NCBI RefSeq assembly: GCF_021582875.1
Contig: NZ_CP091138.1
Location: 930,001-994,000 of the forward strand
From: Microbacterium sp. KUDC0406
GTDB lineage: Bacteria > Actinomycetota > Actinomycetes > Actinomycetales > Microbacteriaceae
Direction: 5' to 3'
DNA length: 64,000 nt
Position numbers and translations under genes: made by a program. The notes beneath the pieces were generated by a model. That model worked only from the letters and a program-made list of their open reading frames with translations, was not told the DNA's origin and ran no database searches. Below, one piece after another: positions 37,637 through 46,271 of this stretch (position 1 is the stretch's first letter; every line of letters begins with the position of its first letter).

Positions 37637-38442
37637 ATGCATCTCATCGCCGTGAACGACCCCGACGATCCTCGGCTGGACGACTACCGCTCGCTCACCG
37701 ATGTCGCCCTGCGGCGTGCGCAGGAGACCGAGCGCGGGTTGTACATGGCGGAGTCCCCGAAGGTGATCGAGAGGGCGATCACGGCCGGGCACCGCGCGCG
37801 GTCGGTCCTCGTGCAGCAGAAGTGGGTGGATCAGGTCAGCGGGCTCGTCGACGAAGGGACCACGGTCTTCGTCGTGCCGGATGCCGTGTCGGAGGCGCTG
37901 ACCGGCTTCGCCGTGCACCGCGGGGCCCTGGCCGCGATGCACCGGCCCGAACTGCCGACGGTGGCGGAGCTGGTGCGCGGTCTGCCGGCGCGCTCCAGGA
38001 TCGCGGTCCTGGAGCGCCTCACGGACCACACCAACGTCGGCGCGCTGTTCCGCTCGGCGGCGGCCCTCGGTGTGGCGGCGGTGCTGGTGTCGCCGTCCTG
38101 CGCGGATCCTCTGTACCGCCGGTCGGTGCGGGTCTCGATGGGTGCGGTGTTCCAGGTGCCCTGGACACGCGTCGAGCGATGGGAGGCGGGTCTGGACGAG
38201 CTCAAGGACGCCGGATATGTCATCGCCGGGATGACGCTGGGCGAGGGCGCCATCCCGCTCGACGACCTCGTTGCGGAGGCGCACGGCCGGCTCGCGCTGG
38301 TGTTCGGCGCCGAGGGGGACGGCATCACGCCGGAGACCGATCGTCTGCTCGATCGCCGCGTGACGATTCCGATGATGGGCGGAGTCGACTCACTCAACGT
38401 CGCCGCCGGCATCCGCCGGTCACCTTCTACGCGACCCGCTGA
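37637..38442 (+). CDS. TrmH/SpoU-family RNA 2'-O-methyltransferase, frameshifted at 3' end
   Basis: SAM-dependent RNA methyltransferase of the SPOUT knot class, about 267 residues. N-terminal RAQETERGLYMAESPKVIERAI (substrate-binding), then the catalytic domain with LERLTDHTNVGALFRSAAALG (motif 1), LVFGAEGDGITPETD (motif 2) and IPMMGGVDSLNVAAA (motif 3). The last motif is disrupted: removing one G at 38408 and one at 38418 gives the expected VDSLNVAAASAVTFYATR end. Both errors sit in GCCGG contexts. Probably methylates rRNA or tRNA; target unknown. Confidence 0.9.
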
Positions 38443-39671
38443 GGCGCCCGAGTCGCGTCGTCGCGGCGCGGCCGCGCGAACACCGTCAGGCTGAGCACCG
38501 CGAGCAGGGCGAGTCCGGCCAGCCTCGACAGGAGAGCCGGGAACGGCACGCCGATCGCGGCGACGAGAGGCCCGAGGCTGGCGCCGAGGAAGAGGACGAA
38601 CCCGTTCAGAGCCATTCCGCCGGCCCGCTGCGGCGCGGCGGTCTCGCCGAACAGGGTGATCATCGCCGGAATGGCGAGTGCCACGCCGACGACGTAGATC
38701 AGGCTGGTCGCGGCGATGCCGACAAGAGACGCCGACAGCAGAGCCTCGGCGACGAGTCCCGCCGCGCCGATGGCGAAACCGAGCCTGGCGACCCCGTCGG
38801 TGCCCAGACGCCGGGCGAGCGGCCCGACTGCGAGGGCGGCGAACATGCCGGGCAGTCCGGCGAGGCGGAGCCAGATCACCTGGGCGGCATCCAGGCCGAG
38901 GGTCTCGACGTGCGGGCCGACGGCGGTGTACATCGCGACGAACCCGAGCAGCAGCGTGAGGTGCGCGACCGCCAGCAGCAGCATCCGGGGCATCCGCGCA
39001 ACGCGAGCCAGGGCGGCGAACTGCTGAGCGAGCCGGCCCGCGCGCAGCGGGCGCTGCGGCTCCGCCAGCATGACGGCGACTCCGCCGAGGCAGACGACGA
39101 GGATCGCGCCGCTGAGTCCGAACACCCAGGGCCAGCCGATGGCCAGAGCGACCGTCGACGCGAGCACCTGCCCGGCGACTCCTGCCACGAGGAACGCGGT
39201 GGACATCGCGCCGATCGCCAGCGGTCGGCGGCGCGGATGCACGGCCTCGGCCAGGTACGCGAGCGCGACGGGTGCGAAGCTCGCGGCGGTGAAGCCCTGA
39301 AGAGCGCGGAGCGTGCCGAGTGCCGGCAGCGTGGATGAGAGTGCGGTGCCCAGGGTGGTCGCCGCGAGCGCGGCCAGCCCGATCATCAGGACGCGTCTGT
39401 GGCCGTACTGATCGGCCAGGGGTCCCCAGATGAGGAAGCCGATGGCGTAGCTGAGGCTGAAGGCGGTGGACAGCGCGAAGGTCGAATCGCCGCCGAGGTC
39501 GGCACTGATCGGTGCGATCAGGGGGATCGCGGCGTACAGCTGAGTGAGTACGAAGAGCGCGGTGACGACGAGCGCGACCACGGCCGCCGTGGTCGCGGGG
39601 AAGGCGGATGCCGGTCTCGTGGCGGTCGAGGACTGTGCGGTCTCGGGGGCGGCGAGGGGGAGTGCGGACAC
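38427..39671 (-). CDS. MFS transporter (YnfM/CynX-like)
   Basis: 414 residues, about 12 hydrophobic helices. It has AIPLIAPISADLGGD, the MFS loop WGPLADQYGHRRVLMIG and AYLAEAVHPRRRPLAIG in the second half. GTG 39671 is chosen because GGAGAGAT precedes it; open frame further upstream has no family similarity. It is divergent from a TetR gene with palindromes between, the classic drug-efflux/regulator pair. Ends overlapping the TrmH gene by 16 bp. Substrate unknown. Confidence 0.9.
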   Translation of the reverse strand: MSALPLAAPETAQSSTATRPASAFPATTAAVVALVVTALFVLTQLYAAIPLIAPISADLGGDSTFALSTAFSLSYAIGFLIWGPLADQYGHRRVLMIGLAALAATTLGTALSSTLPALGTLRALQGFTAASFAPVALAYLAEAVHPRRRPLAIGAMSTAFLVAGVAGQVLASTVALAIGWPWVFGLSGAILVVCLGGVAVMLAEPQRPLRAGRLAQQFAALARVARMPRMLLLAVAHLTLLLGFVAMYTAVGPHVETLGLDAAQVIWLRLAGLPGMFAALAVGPLARRLGTDGVARLGFAIGAAGLVAEALLSASLVGIAATSLIYVVGVALAIPAMITLFGETAAPQRAGGMALNGFVLFLGASLGPLVAAIGVPFPALLSRLAGLALLAVLSLTVFARPRRDDATRAPQRVA

Positions 39672-39682
39672 GATCTCTCCTA

Positions 39683-39745
39683 TTCCAACGGAAGCGTTGG
39701 AAGTCACCGTAGTACAGTGATGGACAAACAGCAACGGTTGCGTTG
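39683..39745. promoter_or_regulatory. Two operators between MFS and TetR genes
   Basis: TTCCAACG-GAAG-CGTTGGAA (39683-39702) is a perfect palindrome with 8-bp arms. CAACG-GTTG-CGTTG (39732-39745) repeats the core. Consensus CCAACG-N4-CGTTGG, centres about 46 bp apart, one near each gene. Confidence 0.88.
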
Positions 39746-39765
39746 GAGATGGATCGGAGCAGACG

Positions 39766-40350
39766 ATGGCATGGGATGTCGAGGGGACGAAGCGGGCGAT
39801 CCTGGATGCCGCGATCGCGGAATTCGCCGCGCACGGGCCCGACGGAACGACCGTCGAGCGGATCGCGAAGGCCGCCGGGGTGAACAAGGAGCGCGTGTAC
39901 AACTACTTCGGCGGCAAGCAGGCGCTGTTCGACACGGTGCTGCGCGACGAACTGGCGAAGCTCGCTCGCGACGTCCCCGTCGAGTCGTTCGCGACGGAGG
40001 ACCTGGGGGACTACGCCGGCCGGGTCTACGACTATCACCGGACGCATCCGGAGCTCGGCCGGCTGCTGCGGTGGGAGGGGCTGGCCTTCGACGGCGAGGT
40101 GCCCGATGAAGAGCTGCGGCGTGATCACTACGAGTACAAGACGGCCGCGGTGCGGGACGGGCAGGAGAAGGGAGTCGTGAGCGGTGAGTTCGAGGCCGAC
40201 CACCTGATGTTCCTCGTGCTCTCGCTCGCCGGATGGTGGGCCGCGGTGCCGCAGGTCGCGCGGATGATCGCCGGCGAGGCATCGGAAGCCGAGCACGCGC
40301 GTCGCCGCGCGTCGGTCGTCGCCGCGGCGCGCAGGCTGGGGCGGCCCTGA
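39766..40350 (+). CDS. TetR-family regulator of the MFS gene
   Basis: 194 residues, ATG with GGAG upstream. Helix-turn-helix TTVERIAKAAGVNKERVYNYFGGKQALFD (about 28-56). Ligand domain includes HPELGRLLRWEGLAFD. Divergent from the MFS gene with two palindromes in the gap, so it very likely represses the exporter and itself. The gene type VNKERVYNYFGGK is common in Microbacteriaceae. Confidence 0.92.
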   Translation: MAWDVEGTKRAILDAAIAEFAAHGPDGTTVERIAKAAGVNKERVYNYFGGKQALFDTVLRDELAKLARDVPVESFATEDLGDYAGRVYDYHRTHPELGRLLRWEGLAFDGEVPDEELRRDHYEYKTAAVRDGQEKGVVSGEFEADHLMFLVLSLAGWWAAVPQVARMIAGEASEAEHARRRASVVAAARRLGRP

Positions 40351-40365
40351 GGCGGGCGGATGGGA

Positions 40366-40887
40366 TCAGGCGCCGAGCGGGTGGTCGTCGAAAGCGGCGT
40401 CCATACCCACCTTCGGCCCCGGGTCGTCCTCCGCGAGCGCGCGATTCGTCGTGAACCTCCACCCCAGGGCGACGGCGATCGCGCTGGCGCCCGCGAAGGC
40501 CAGGGAGACAGCAGTCGAGCTCGGACCTGCGGAGCCGCCGGCGAGGACCACGCCGACGATCAGGCCGATCACCGTTCCGAGCATGGCGAACGCCACAAGG
40601 TGTGCGCTGCGAGCGCGCACGCGCCTGAGGCACCACCCGAGCACCCAGGCGGCCGGGCTGAATACGGCCATCGTGACCACCGAGATCGCACCGCCGTACA
40701 TCATCCCGTAGACCACGAAGACGACCACGCCGGCGCCTCCGCCCAGGACGATCGGCAGCACGATCAGACACACGAGCAGGATCACCAGGAAGAGCCCCCA
40801 CGCCGCCCACATCCCGCGCAGGAACTCGCGGAAGGTGAACGCCATCGGCCGTTCCGGGGTCCTGGTGCGAAGGAGGCCGGGGTTCAC
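40366..40887 (-). CDS. Four-helix membrane protein of unknown function
   Basis: 173 residues, four hydrophobic segments (LFLVILLVCLIVLPIVLGG, VVVFVVYGMMYGGAISVVTM, FAMLGTVIGLIVGVVLAG, AVSLAFAGASAIAVALG). Not similar to a known transporter fold. GTG start overlaps the TGA of the TetR gene upstream (GTGA), so it is in that operon and probably under its control. Function unknown. Confidence 0.8.
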   Translation of the reverse strand: MNPGLLRTRTPERPMAFTFREFLRGMWAAWGLFLVILLVCLIVLPIVLGGGAGVVVFVVYGMMYGGAISVVTMAVFSPAAWVLGWCLRRVRARSAHLVAFAMLGTVIGLIVGVVLAGGSAGPSSTAVSLAFAGASAIAVALGWRFTTNRALAEDDPGPKVGMDAAFDDHPLGA

Positions 40888-41555
40888 GCCCGCACCTCGG
40901 CGATCTGGTCGAGCAGATCCCTCGTGACGCCGCGGATGCCGGGCATCCGCAGGAACGGCAGCGCGACGGCGAGCAGCTTCAGCGCCGTGTCGAGCAGCCG
41001 CTGCGTACGCCGGTGGTCGTCGCTGTCGTCGTACGTCCAGCGCAGCACCAGCCCGAGGTACGCGACGAACAGCGCGTCCGGCATCCGGGTCGCGATGTCA
41101 TCGGGGAGACGGTGATCTGCGCCGTCCACTGCCCGTCGGAGCAGGCCGAGAGTCAGCTCGCGCGCCGGCGACGACTCCCGCGACAGCGGATTGATGGGGG
41201 AGTCGGGGGCGATCATCGCGCTGAGGAAGCCGGGTGCCACCTTCCGGTACGGCTCCAGTGTCGCCAGCCCCGTCTCGAAGACCACACGCAGCCGATCGAC
41301 CAGCCCCGTCACTCCCTCCAGCTGCGGCACTGCGACGCGTGCGTGATCGCGCTGCACCTGCTCGTAGAGCTCCTGCACCAGGTGCGTCTTCGAGGGGAAG
41401 TAGTAGTACGCGTTCCCCACCGACACGCCCGCCTCGGCGGCGATGAGCCGGATTGTGGTGTCCGGGTATCCGCGTTCGATGAACGACGCGATCGCCGCGT
41501 CCCGGATCCTGCTGCGCGTCTGCTCCGCCTTCGGCGTGAGCTCAGAACTGAACAT
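40884..41555 (-). CDS. TetR-family regulator, probably leaderless
   Basis: 223 residues from ATG 41555 (MFSSELTPKAEQTRSRIRDA). Helix-turn-helix TTIRLIAAEAGVSVGNAYYYFPSKTHLVQ (about 32-60); C-terminal TetR_C domain with FLSAMIAPDSPINPL. TATAAT lies only 7 bases before the start codon, so the transcript begins at or next to the ATG. A palindrome TGAACATGTTCA covers the start codon. Controls itself and the downstream membrane protein; wider targets unknown. Confidence 0.9.
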   Translation of the reverse strand: MFSSELTPKAEQTRSRIRDAAIASFIERGYPDTTIRLIAAEAGVSVGNAYYYFPSKTHLVQELYEQVQRDHARVAVPQLEGVTGLVDRLRVVFETGLATLEPYRKVAPGFLSAMIAPDSPINPLSRESSPARELTLGLLRRAVDGADHRLPDDIATRMPDALFVAYLGLVLRWTYDDSDDHRRTQRLLDTALKLLAVALPFLRMPGIRGVTRDLLDQIAEVRA

Positions 41556-41568
41556 GTTCAAATTATAG
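41549..41568 (-). promoter_or_regulatory. Leaderless promoter with operator on the start codon
   Basis: On the minus strand TATAAT (41568-41563) is followed at once by TTGAACATGTTCAG, whose 12-bp palindrome TGAACATGTTCA (41549-41560) contains the ATG at 41555. The -10, start point and operator overlap, so repressor binding would block initiation of a leaderless transcript. Confidence 0.8.
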
Positions 41569-41656
41569 CGGCACGAACAGCGAGAGCGGGAGAACCGGAT
41601 TCAGTTCAGGGCGTGCAGCGCCGCGGCGCAACGCGAAAGACGCACCGAGCGGCGGG

Positions 41657-43116
41657 TCAGCCGCTGTTCGTCTTCAGCTCCGCGAGCGTCCGGCTCACCA
41701 GGCTCGACACCGCGGCGAAGGCGCGCTCCCGCTCATCCGGTACCAGCCCCACCCGCGAGCGCCGGTCGAGCACGTCGTCCGCTGTGAGGGCGAGCTCGGT
41801 GCGGACCGCCGAGACGACGTCCGCCCTCGAGAGCGGCAGGCCGTCCACCAGGCGTTCCGACGGCGGGACGACGGTGTCCACCAACCGCAGCGATGCCGTG
41901 CGACTCCGGCGCTGCGGCAGCGCGCGCACCCGCACGGCGAGGTCCACCGCGTCCTCCGCCATCCGCCGGTATGTCGTGAGCTTGCCGCCCAGCACCGACA
42001 CGAACCCGTCATCCGATGCGGCGACGAGATGCCGTCGTGACACGTCGGCCGTCGAGCCGCCGCCCCGTCGACCAGAGGACGAAGTCCGGCGAACGCGCCG
42101 AGAACCTGGTCGCGGGCGATCGGCTCGCCGAGCACGCGGTTGACGCTCTCCAGCAGGAATCCGATCTCCGCCTCGGTCGGCTCCGCCACGCGCGGCACCG
42201 GGCCGGGGGCATCCTCGTCGGTCAGCCCGACGATCACGCGCCCGTGCTGCTGCGGCAGCGCGAAGACGTATCTGCTGATCGAGCCCGGGTGCGGGACGGT
42301 GAGCGCCGCCGGCGGATGCCCCAGATCAGCGGCATCCAGCACGATGTGCGTCCCGCGGCTCGGCCGGACCGTGATCGCCGGGTCGAGCGTGCCGGCCCAG
42401 ACGCCGGTGGCATTGACCACGCTGCGCGCACGGATCTCGAACCGCTCTCCGGTGAGCGCATCCTCGGCGGTCGCTCCATCACCGCGCAGGCCGACGGCGC
42501 GCACCCGCGTGAGGATGCGTGCGCCGAGGCCCGCCGCGGTTCGCGCGACAGCGACGACCAGCCGCGCGTCGTCGACGAGCTGGCCATCGTACGAGAGCAT
42601 GCCGCCCCGCAGCCCCTGCGGATCGAGTGCGGGGACCAGGCGCCGGGCGGTGCGTGCGGACACTGCACGCGGGCCGGGCAGAGTCGCCCGCGGCGTGTGC
42701 GCCCGCATCCGCAGCAGATCGCCCATCAGCATTCCCACCGCCCCCGCCGACCGCTGCCGGAACGTGACCCCGGACGCGAACGGCAGCAGCTGGGGGAGAG
42801 GGCGGATCAGGTGCGGCGCGATCGCCGTCATCAGCAGATGACGCTCGAGCGCGCTCTCCCTGGCGGTCGCCACATCTCCAGTGGCGAGGTAGCGCAGACC
42901 ACCGTGCACGAGTTTGGAGCTGAATCGGCTGGTGCCGAACGCGAGATCCTCGGCCTCGATGAGCGCCACGCTCAGCCCGCGAGACGCCGCGTCGAGTGCG
43001 ACGCCGGCACCGGTGATCCCGCCGCCGACCACGAGCAGGTCCACGACGCCGAAGGCCGTGCGCTCCAGTTCGATCCGACGGCGCTCGGCGTCGAGGTCAG
43101 TGGACGCGAAGGTCAT
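41657..43116 (-). CDS. glpD: Glycerol-3-phosphate dehydrogenase (FAD), frameshifted
   Basis: Membrane-associated flavoenzyme that oxidises glycerol-3-phosphate to dihydroxyacetone phosphate. About 486 residues: VVGGGITGAGVALDAASRG (FAD site), FSSKLVHGGLRYL, VVNATGVWA, then GLRPLVDGA. A base is missing at 42056-42065; repaired, it continues GGSTADVSRRHLVAASDDGFVSVLGGKLTTYRRMAEDAV. The domain order is standard though shorter than many GlpD (family about 500-580). ATG overlaps the TGA of the TetR gene upstream. In mycobacteria the same neighbours occur as glpD1 (Rv2249c) - TetR (Rv2250c). Confidence 0.93.
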
Positions 43117-43721
43117 GGCCGCAGCAGTCCGTGCAGCGCGGCACGCAGCTCGCGCTCCCAGGCGTCCTCGTCGATCAACTCGGCCACGGTGCCGTGCGAG
43201 AGCACGGCTGACTGCGCGACGAGCAGCAGCATCACGGCGATCTCCTGTGGAGGCGCTGCGCGCACGGTTGCGCCCTGCTGGGCAGCCGAGATCGCCTGAG
43301 CCAGCCAGCCGATGATCATGCGCTGGCTGGATCCCACCCGCTGCAGCGTGTACCGGGTGAACGCCTCGGGCTCCTCGGCCAGCAGGCGCCCATAGACCGC
43401 GTCACCGCGGAACAGGGCGATGAAGCGCAGCACGTCGTCGACGACGTCGGCCCGGCTGCGCTCGCGTTCGGGGAACCGGGACAGGATGCCCGCCGCGCGG
43501 CGCAGCAGCGCCGTGCGGACCACGTCGTCGGCGTCGCTCCAGCTGCGATAGATCGTCGGGCGGCTGACCTCGGCACGCCGTGCGAGGTCGGCGATGGTCA
43601 CGTCGTGCACGCCACGGCGCAGGATGACATCGTCGGCGGCGTCCAGGATGCGGGTCTGAGTGGCATCCCAGTTCGGGAGCACGACGACCGGCACTGACTC
43701 TATGAATTGACGTTCTTCCAC
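43113..43721 (-). CDS. TetR-family regulator of the glpD/AGPS-like locus
   Basis: 202 residues from GTG 43721. Helix-turn-helix VTIADLARRAEVSRPTIYRSWSDADDVV (about 41-68); no recognised ligand motif. Its stop overlaps the glpD start. Divergent from the AGPS-like gene with only 20 bp between start codons, where an imperfect palindrome spans the GTG, so it almost certainly controls both directions. Position matches Rv2250c in mycobacteria. Confidence 0.93.
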   Translation of the reverse strand: MEERQFIESVPVVVLPNWDATQTRILDAADDVILRRGVHDVTIADLARRAEVSRPTIYRSWSDADDVVRTALLRRAAGILSRFPERERSRADVVDDVLRFIALFRGDAVYGRLLAEEPEAFTRYTLQRVGSSQRMIIGWLAQAISAAQQGATVRAAPPQEIAVMLLLVAQSAVLSHGTVAELIDEDAWERELRAALHGLLRP

Positions 43722-43736
43722 AATGTGTCACACTGT
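43720..43736. promoter_or_regulatory. Operator between TetR and AGPS-like genes
   Basis: ACAATGTG-T-CACACTGT, 8-bp arms with one mismatch, centred in the 20-bp divergent gap and touching the TetR GTG start. Both genes must start with little or no leader. Confidence 0.75.
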
Positions 43737-43741
43737 AACGC

Positions 43742-45361
43742 ATGATCGACGAAGACGGCAGAGTCGCCGAAGACGCGCCGATGCGCTGGAACGGCTGGGG
43801 CGACCCGGCCAAGGAGAAGGACCTCCCGCGCGCCGTGCGCGCCCTCCTGCCGCTGCTGCTCGGTCGCATCCACCGTCCGGAACCCGCGGTCGCTCTCCCG
43901 GACGTCGCACTTGCGGCATCAGCTCTGTCCGAGGACGACCTCGCCGCGTTCCGGGACGTCGTCGGCGAAGAGCACGTCGATGTCTCGGACGAGGCGCGGA
44001 TACGGCATGCCGGCGGCCGATCCACACCCGATCTGCTGCGACGGCGCATGCCGCGGCAGAACGCACCGGATGCGATCGTGCGCCCGAGCAGTCACATCGA
44101 CGTCGTCGCCTGCCTGGCGATCGCGGTGGAGCGCGACCTCGCCGTCATCCCGTTCGGCGGAGGAACCAGCGTCGTCGGCGCGCTCGACCCCGAACGCGGA
44201 CGCCATCGTGGTGTCGTGAGCCTCGATCTGCGGCGCCTGTCCGGTCTGATCGCGCTCGACGAGTTCAGCGGCGAAGCGGTCCTCGCCGCGGGCACCACCG
44301 GCCCCGATGCCGAGGCGCTGCTCGCCGCCCGAGGACTCGAACTCGGCCACTATCCGCAGAGCTTCCGCTACGCGACGGTCGGCGGCTTCGCTGCCGCGCG
44401 GTCGTCGGGACAGAACTCGTCCGGCCACGGCCGCTTCGAGACCATGGTCACCGGCATCCGAGTCGCGACCCCGACAGGCGACCTCGAACTCGGCCGTTCG
44501 CCGGGTTCAGCAGCGGGACCGGATCTGGTGCGCGTCTTCCTCGGCTCCGAGGGGATCTTCGGGATCATCACCGAGGTACGCGTTCGCGTGCACCCGGTGC
44601 CCCAGGAGCGGGTGTTCGAGTCCTGGACGTTCCGCGACTTCGCCTCCGGTGCCGACGGGCTGCGCCGGGTCGCCCAGCGCGGCGGCGGTCCGACCGTCAT
44701 CCGGCTCTCCGATGAGGCCGAGACCGCCGTGAGCCTCGCCCAGGTGGGGAGGATCGGAAAGCTGCTCGCAAAGGGTGCGAGCGTCATCACGGTGTACGAG
44801 GGCACGGACATCGCCGAGCGTCGCGCGCGCACCGCGGAGCTGCTGGCCGATGCCGGCGGCACGTCGTCCGGTCAGGGGGCTGCCGAGGACTGGCTCGACG
44901 GCCGCTTCGACGGTCCCTACCTGCGGGACTCGCTGCTCGATGCCGGGGTGTTCTGCGAGACACTCGAGACCGCGACCACGTGGTCCAACCTGCAGACCCT
45001 CCGCCACGCGGTGGAGAGCTCGCTGCGCGAGGGCTTTGCCGCCGAGGGCGCGAAGAGCTACATCATGTGCCACGTCTCGCACGTCTACCCGACGGGGGCG
45101 TCGCTCTACTTCACCGTCCTGGCGGGTCTCCGCACGCCACCACTCGAGTCCTGGCAGCGGGTGAAGTCCGGCGTGAACGACGCGATCATCGCGGCGGGCG
45201 GAACGATCAGTCACCATCATGCCGTGGGCAGGGACCACGCCGCCTGGCTCGAGCAGGAGATCGGAGAGACAGGCGTGCGGATCCTGCGCGCGATCAAGCG
45301 CGAACTGGATCCCTCCGGCATCCTGAACCCCGGCGCAGTGATCGCCGAGCAGGCCGACTGA
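43742..45361 (+). CDS. FAD-dependent oxidase, alkyldihydroxyacetonephosphate synthase-like
   Basis: 539-residue VAO/PCMH-fold flavoprotein. MRWNGWGDPAK near the start is an AGPS signature; FAD PP-loop VIPFGGGTSVVGAL (about 136-149), VTGIRVATPTGDLE, RVFLGSEGIFGIITEV, a C-terminal cap with MCHVSHVYPTGASLYFTV (candidate active-site Tyr) and SHHHAVGRD with the triple His at 491-493, as in eukaryotic AGPS. AGPS exchanges the acyl group of acyl-DHAP for a fatty alcohol, making ether lipid. The mycobacterial counterpart is Rv2251. Activity as an ether-forming enzyme is inference; first of an operon with dagK. Confidence 0.85.
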   Translation: MIDEDGRVAEDAPMRWNGWGDPAKEKDLPRAVRALLPLLLGRIHRPEPAVALPDVALAASALSEDDLAAFRDVVGEEHVDVSDEARIRHAGGRSTPDLLRRRMPRQNAPDAIVRPSSHIDVVACLAIAVERDLAVIPFGGGTSVVGALDPERGRHRGVVSLDLRRLSGLIALDEFSGEAVLAAGTTGPDAEALLAARGLELGHYPQSFRYATVGGFAAARSSGQNSSGHGRFETMVTGIRVATPTGDLELGRSPGSAAGPDLVRVFLGSEGIFGIITEVRVRVHPVPQERVFESWTFRDFASGADGLRRVAQRGGGPTVIRLSDEAETAVSLAQVGRIGKLLAKGASVITVYEGTDIAERRARTAELLADAGGTSSGQGAAEDWLDGRFDGPYLRDSLLDAGVFCETLETATTWSNLQTLRHAVESSLREGFAAEGAKSYIMCHVSHVYPTGASLYFTVLAGLRTPPLESWQRVKSGVNDAIIAAGGTISHHHAVGRDHAAWLEQEIGETGVRILRAIKRELDPSGILNPGAVIAEQAD

Positions 45362-45362
45362 G

Positions 45363-46271
45363 GTGGGCGGCCACATCGCGCTCCTGGCGAACCCGTACGC
45401 GGGCAAGGGCCGAGGACGCCGGGCGGCGGATGCGGCGCTCGTGCACCTGCGTGCCCGCGGCGCGGAGGTGCGGACCTATGCCGGCCGCTCCGCCGCCGAC
45501 ACCGTGGCACTGGCGGCGCAGGCCGTGCATGAGCGGCCGCGTGTGCTCGTCGTCGTCGGAGGGGACGGCACGCTCTCCGGCATCCTCGACGCAGTGCGCG
45601 GATCCTCCGTGCCGATCGCTCTGGTACCGGCCGGGACCGGGAACGACCTCGCCCGAGCGCTCGGACTTCCTCGGCACGACCCCGTTGCCGCAGCAGAACT
45701 CGCGCTCACCGGGGTGCCGCGGGCGATCGACGTCGGCGAGATCAGGACGCCCGCCGGCACAGCTCCGTTCCTGACGGTCGCCGCGCTCGGTTTCGACGCC
45801 AAGGTCAGCGACCGCACCAACCGGCTGCGCTGGCCGCGCGGCAGGCTGCGCTACTACCTGGCCCTCGTCATCGAGCTGGCCAGGCTGCGGGCGATGGACT
45901 TCACCCTGTCGGCGGACGGCGAGGACTCCGCGCAGCGACCGGGCACCCTGATCGCGGTGGCGAACACCGCGAGCTACGGCGGCGGGATGCCGGTGGCCGC
46001 CGGCGCCGCGCCGGACGACGCGCTGCTGGACGTCGTGCACGTCGCCCCGCTCGGGCGGTTCCGGCTGGCGATGCTGTTCCCGCTGCTGCTGCGCGGAAGG
46101 CACCTGGACCGGCCCGAGGTGTCGCACCGGTACGCGAGCTCGGTGACCGTGCGGGCACCGGGCCTCGTCGTCTATGCGGACGGCGAGAGGATCGGCGAGG
46201 AGGAGTGCACGATCACCGTGCAGCCGGCGGCATTGACCGTGATGGTTCCTGGAGAGGAGAAGCATGGCTGA
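45363..46271 (+). CDS. Diacylglycerol/lipid kinase
   Basis: 302 residues of the DagK/YegS family. ANPYAGKGRG (about 9-18), VVVGGDGTLSG (Gly66-Thr70 core), ALVPAGTGNDLARALG and the C-terminal VYADGERIGEE. Phosphorylates diacylglycerol or a related lipid to the phosphatidate. GTG start one base after the AGPS-like stop; its own end overlaps the GMC gene by 8 bp. In mycobacteria Rv2252 is a diacylglycerol kinase linked to phosphatidylinositol mannoside synthesis and follows Rv2251 in the same way. Confidence 0.92.
   Translation: MGGHIALLANPYAGKGRGRRAADAALVHLRARGAEVRTYAGRSAADTVALAAQAVHERPRVLVVVGGDGTLSGILDAVRGSSVPIALVPAGTGNDLARALGLPRHDPVAAAELALTGVPRAIDVGEIRTPAGTAPFLTVAALGFDAKVSDRTNRLRWPRGRLRYYLALVIELARLRAMDFTLSADGEDSAQRPGTLIAVANTASYGGGMPVAAGAAPDDALLDVVHVAPLGRFRLAMLFPLLLRGRHLDRPEVSHRYASSVTVRAPGLVVYADGERIGEEECTITVQPAALTVMVPGEEKHG

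Noticed and set aside
37831..40296. Minus-strand open frame of 821 codons overlapping TrmH, MFS and TetR genes
   Set aside because: It joins antisense and out-of-frame readings of three recognised genes.
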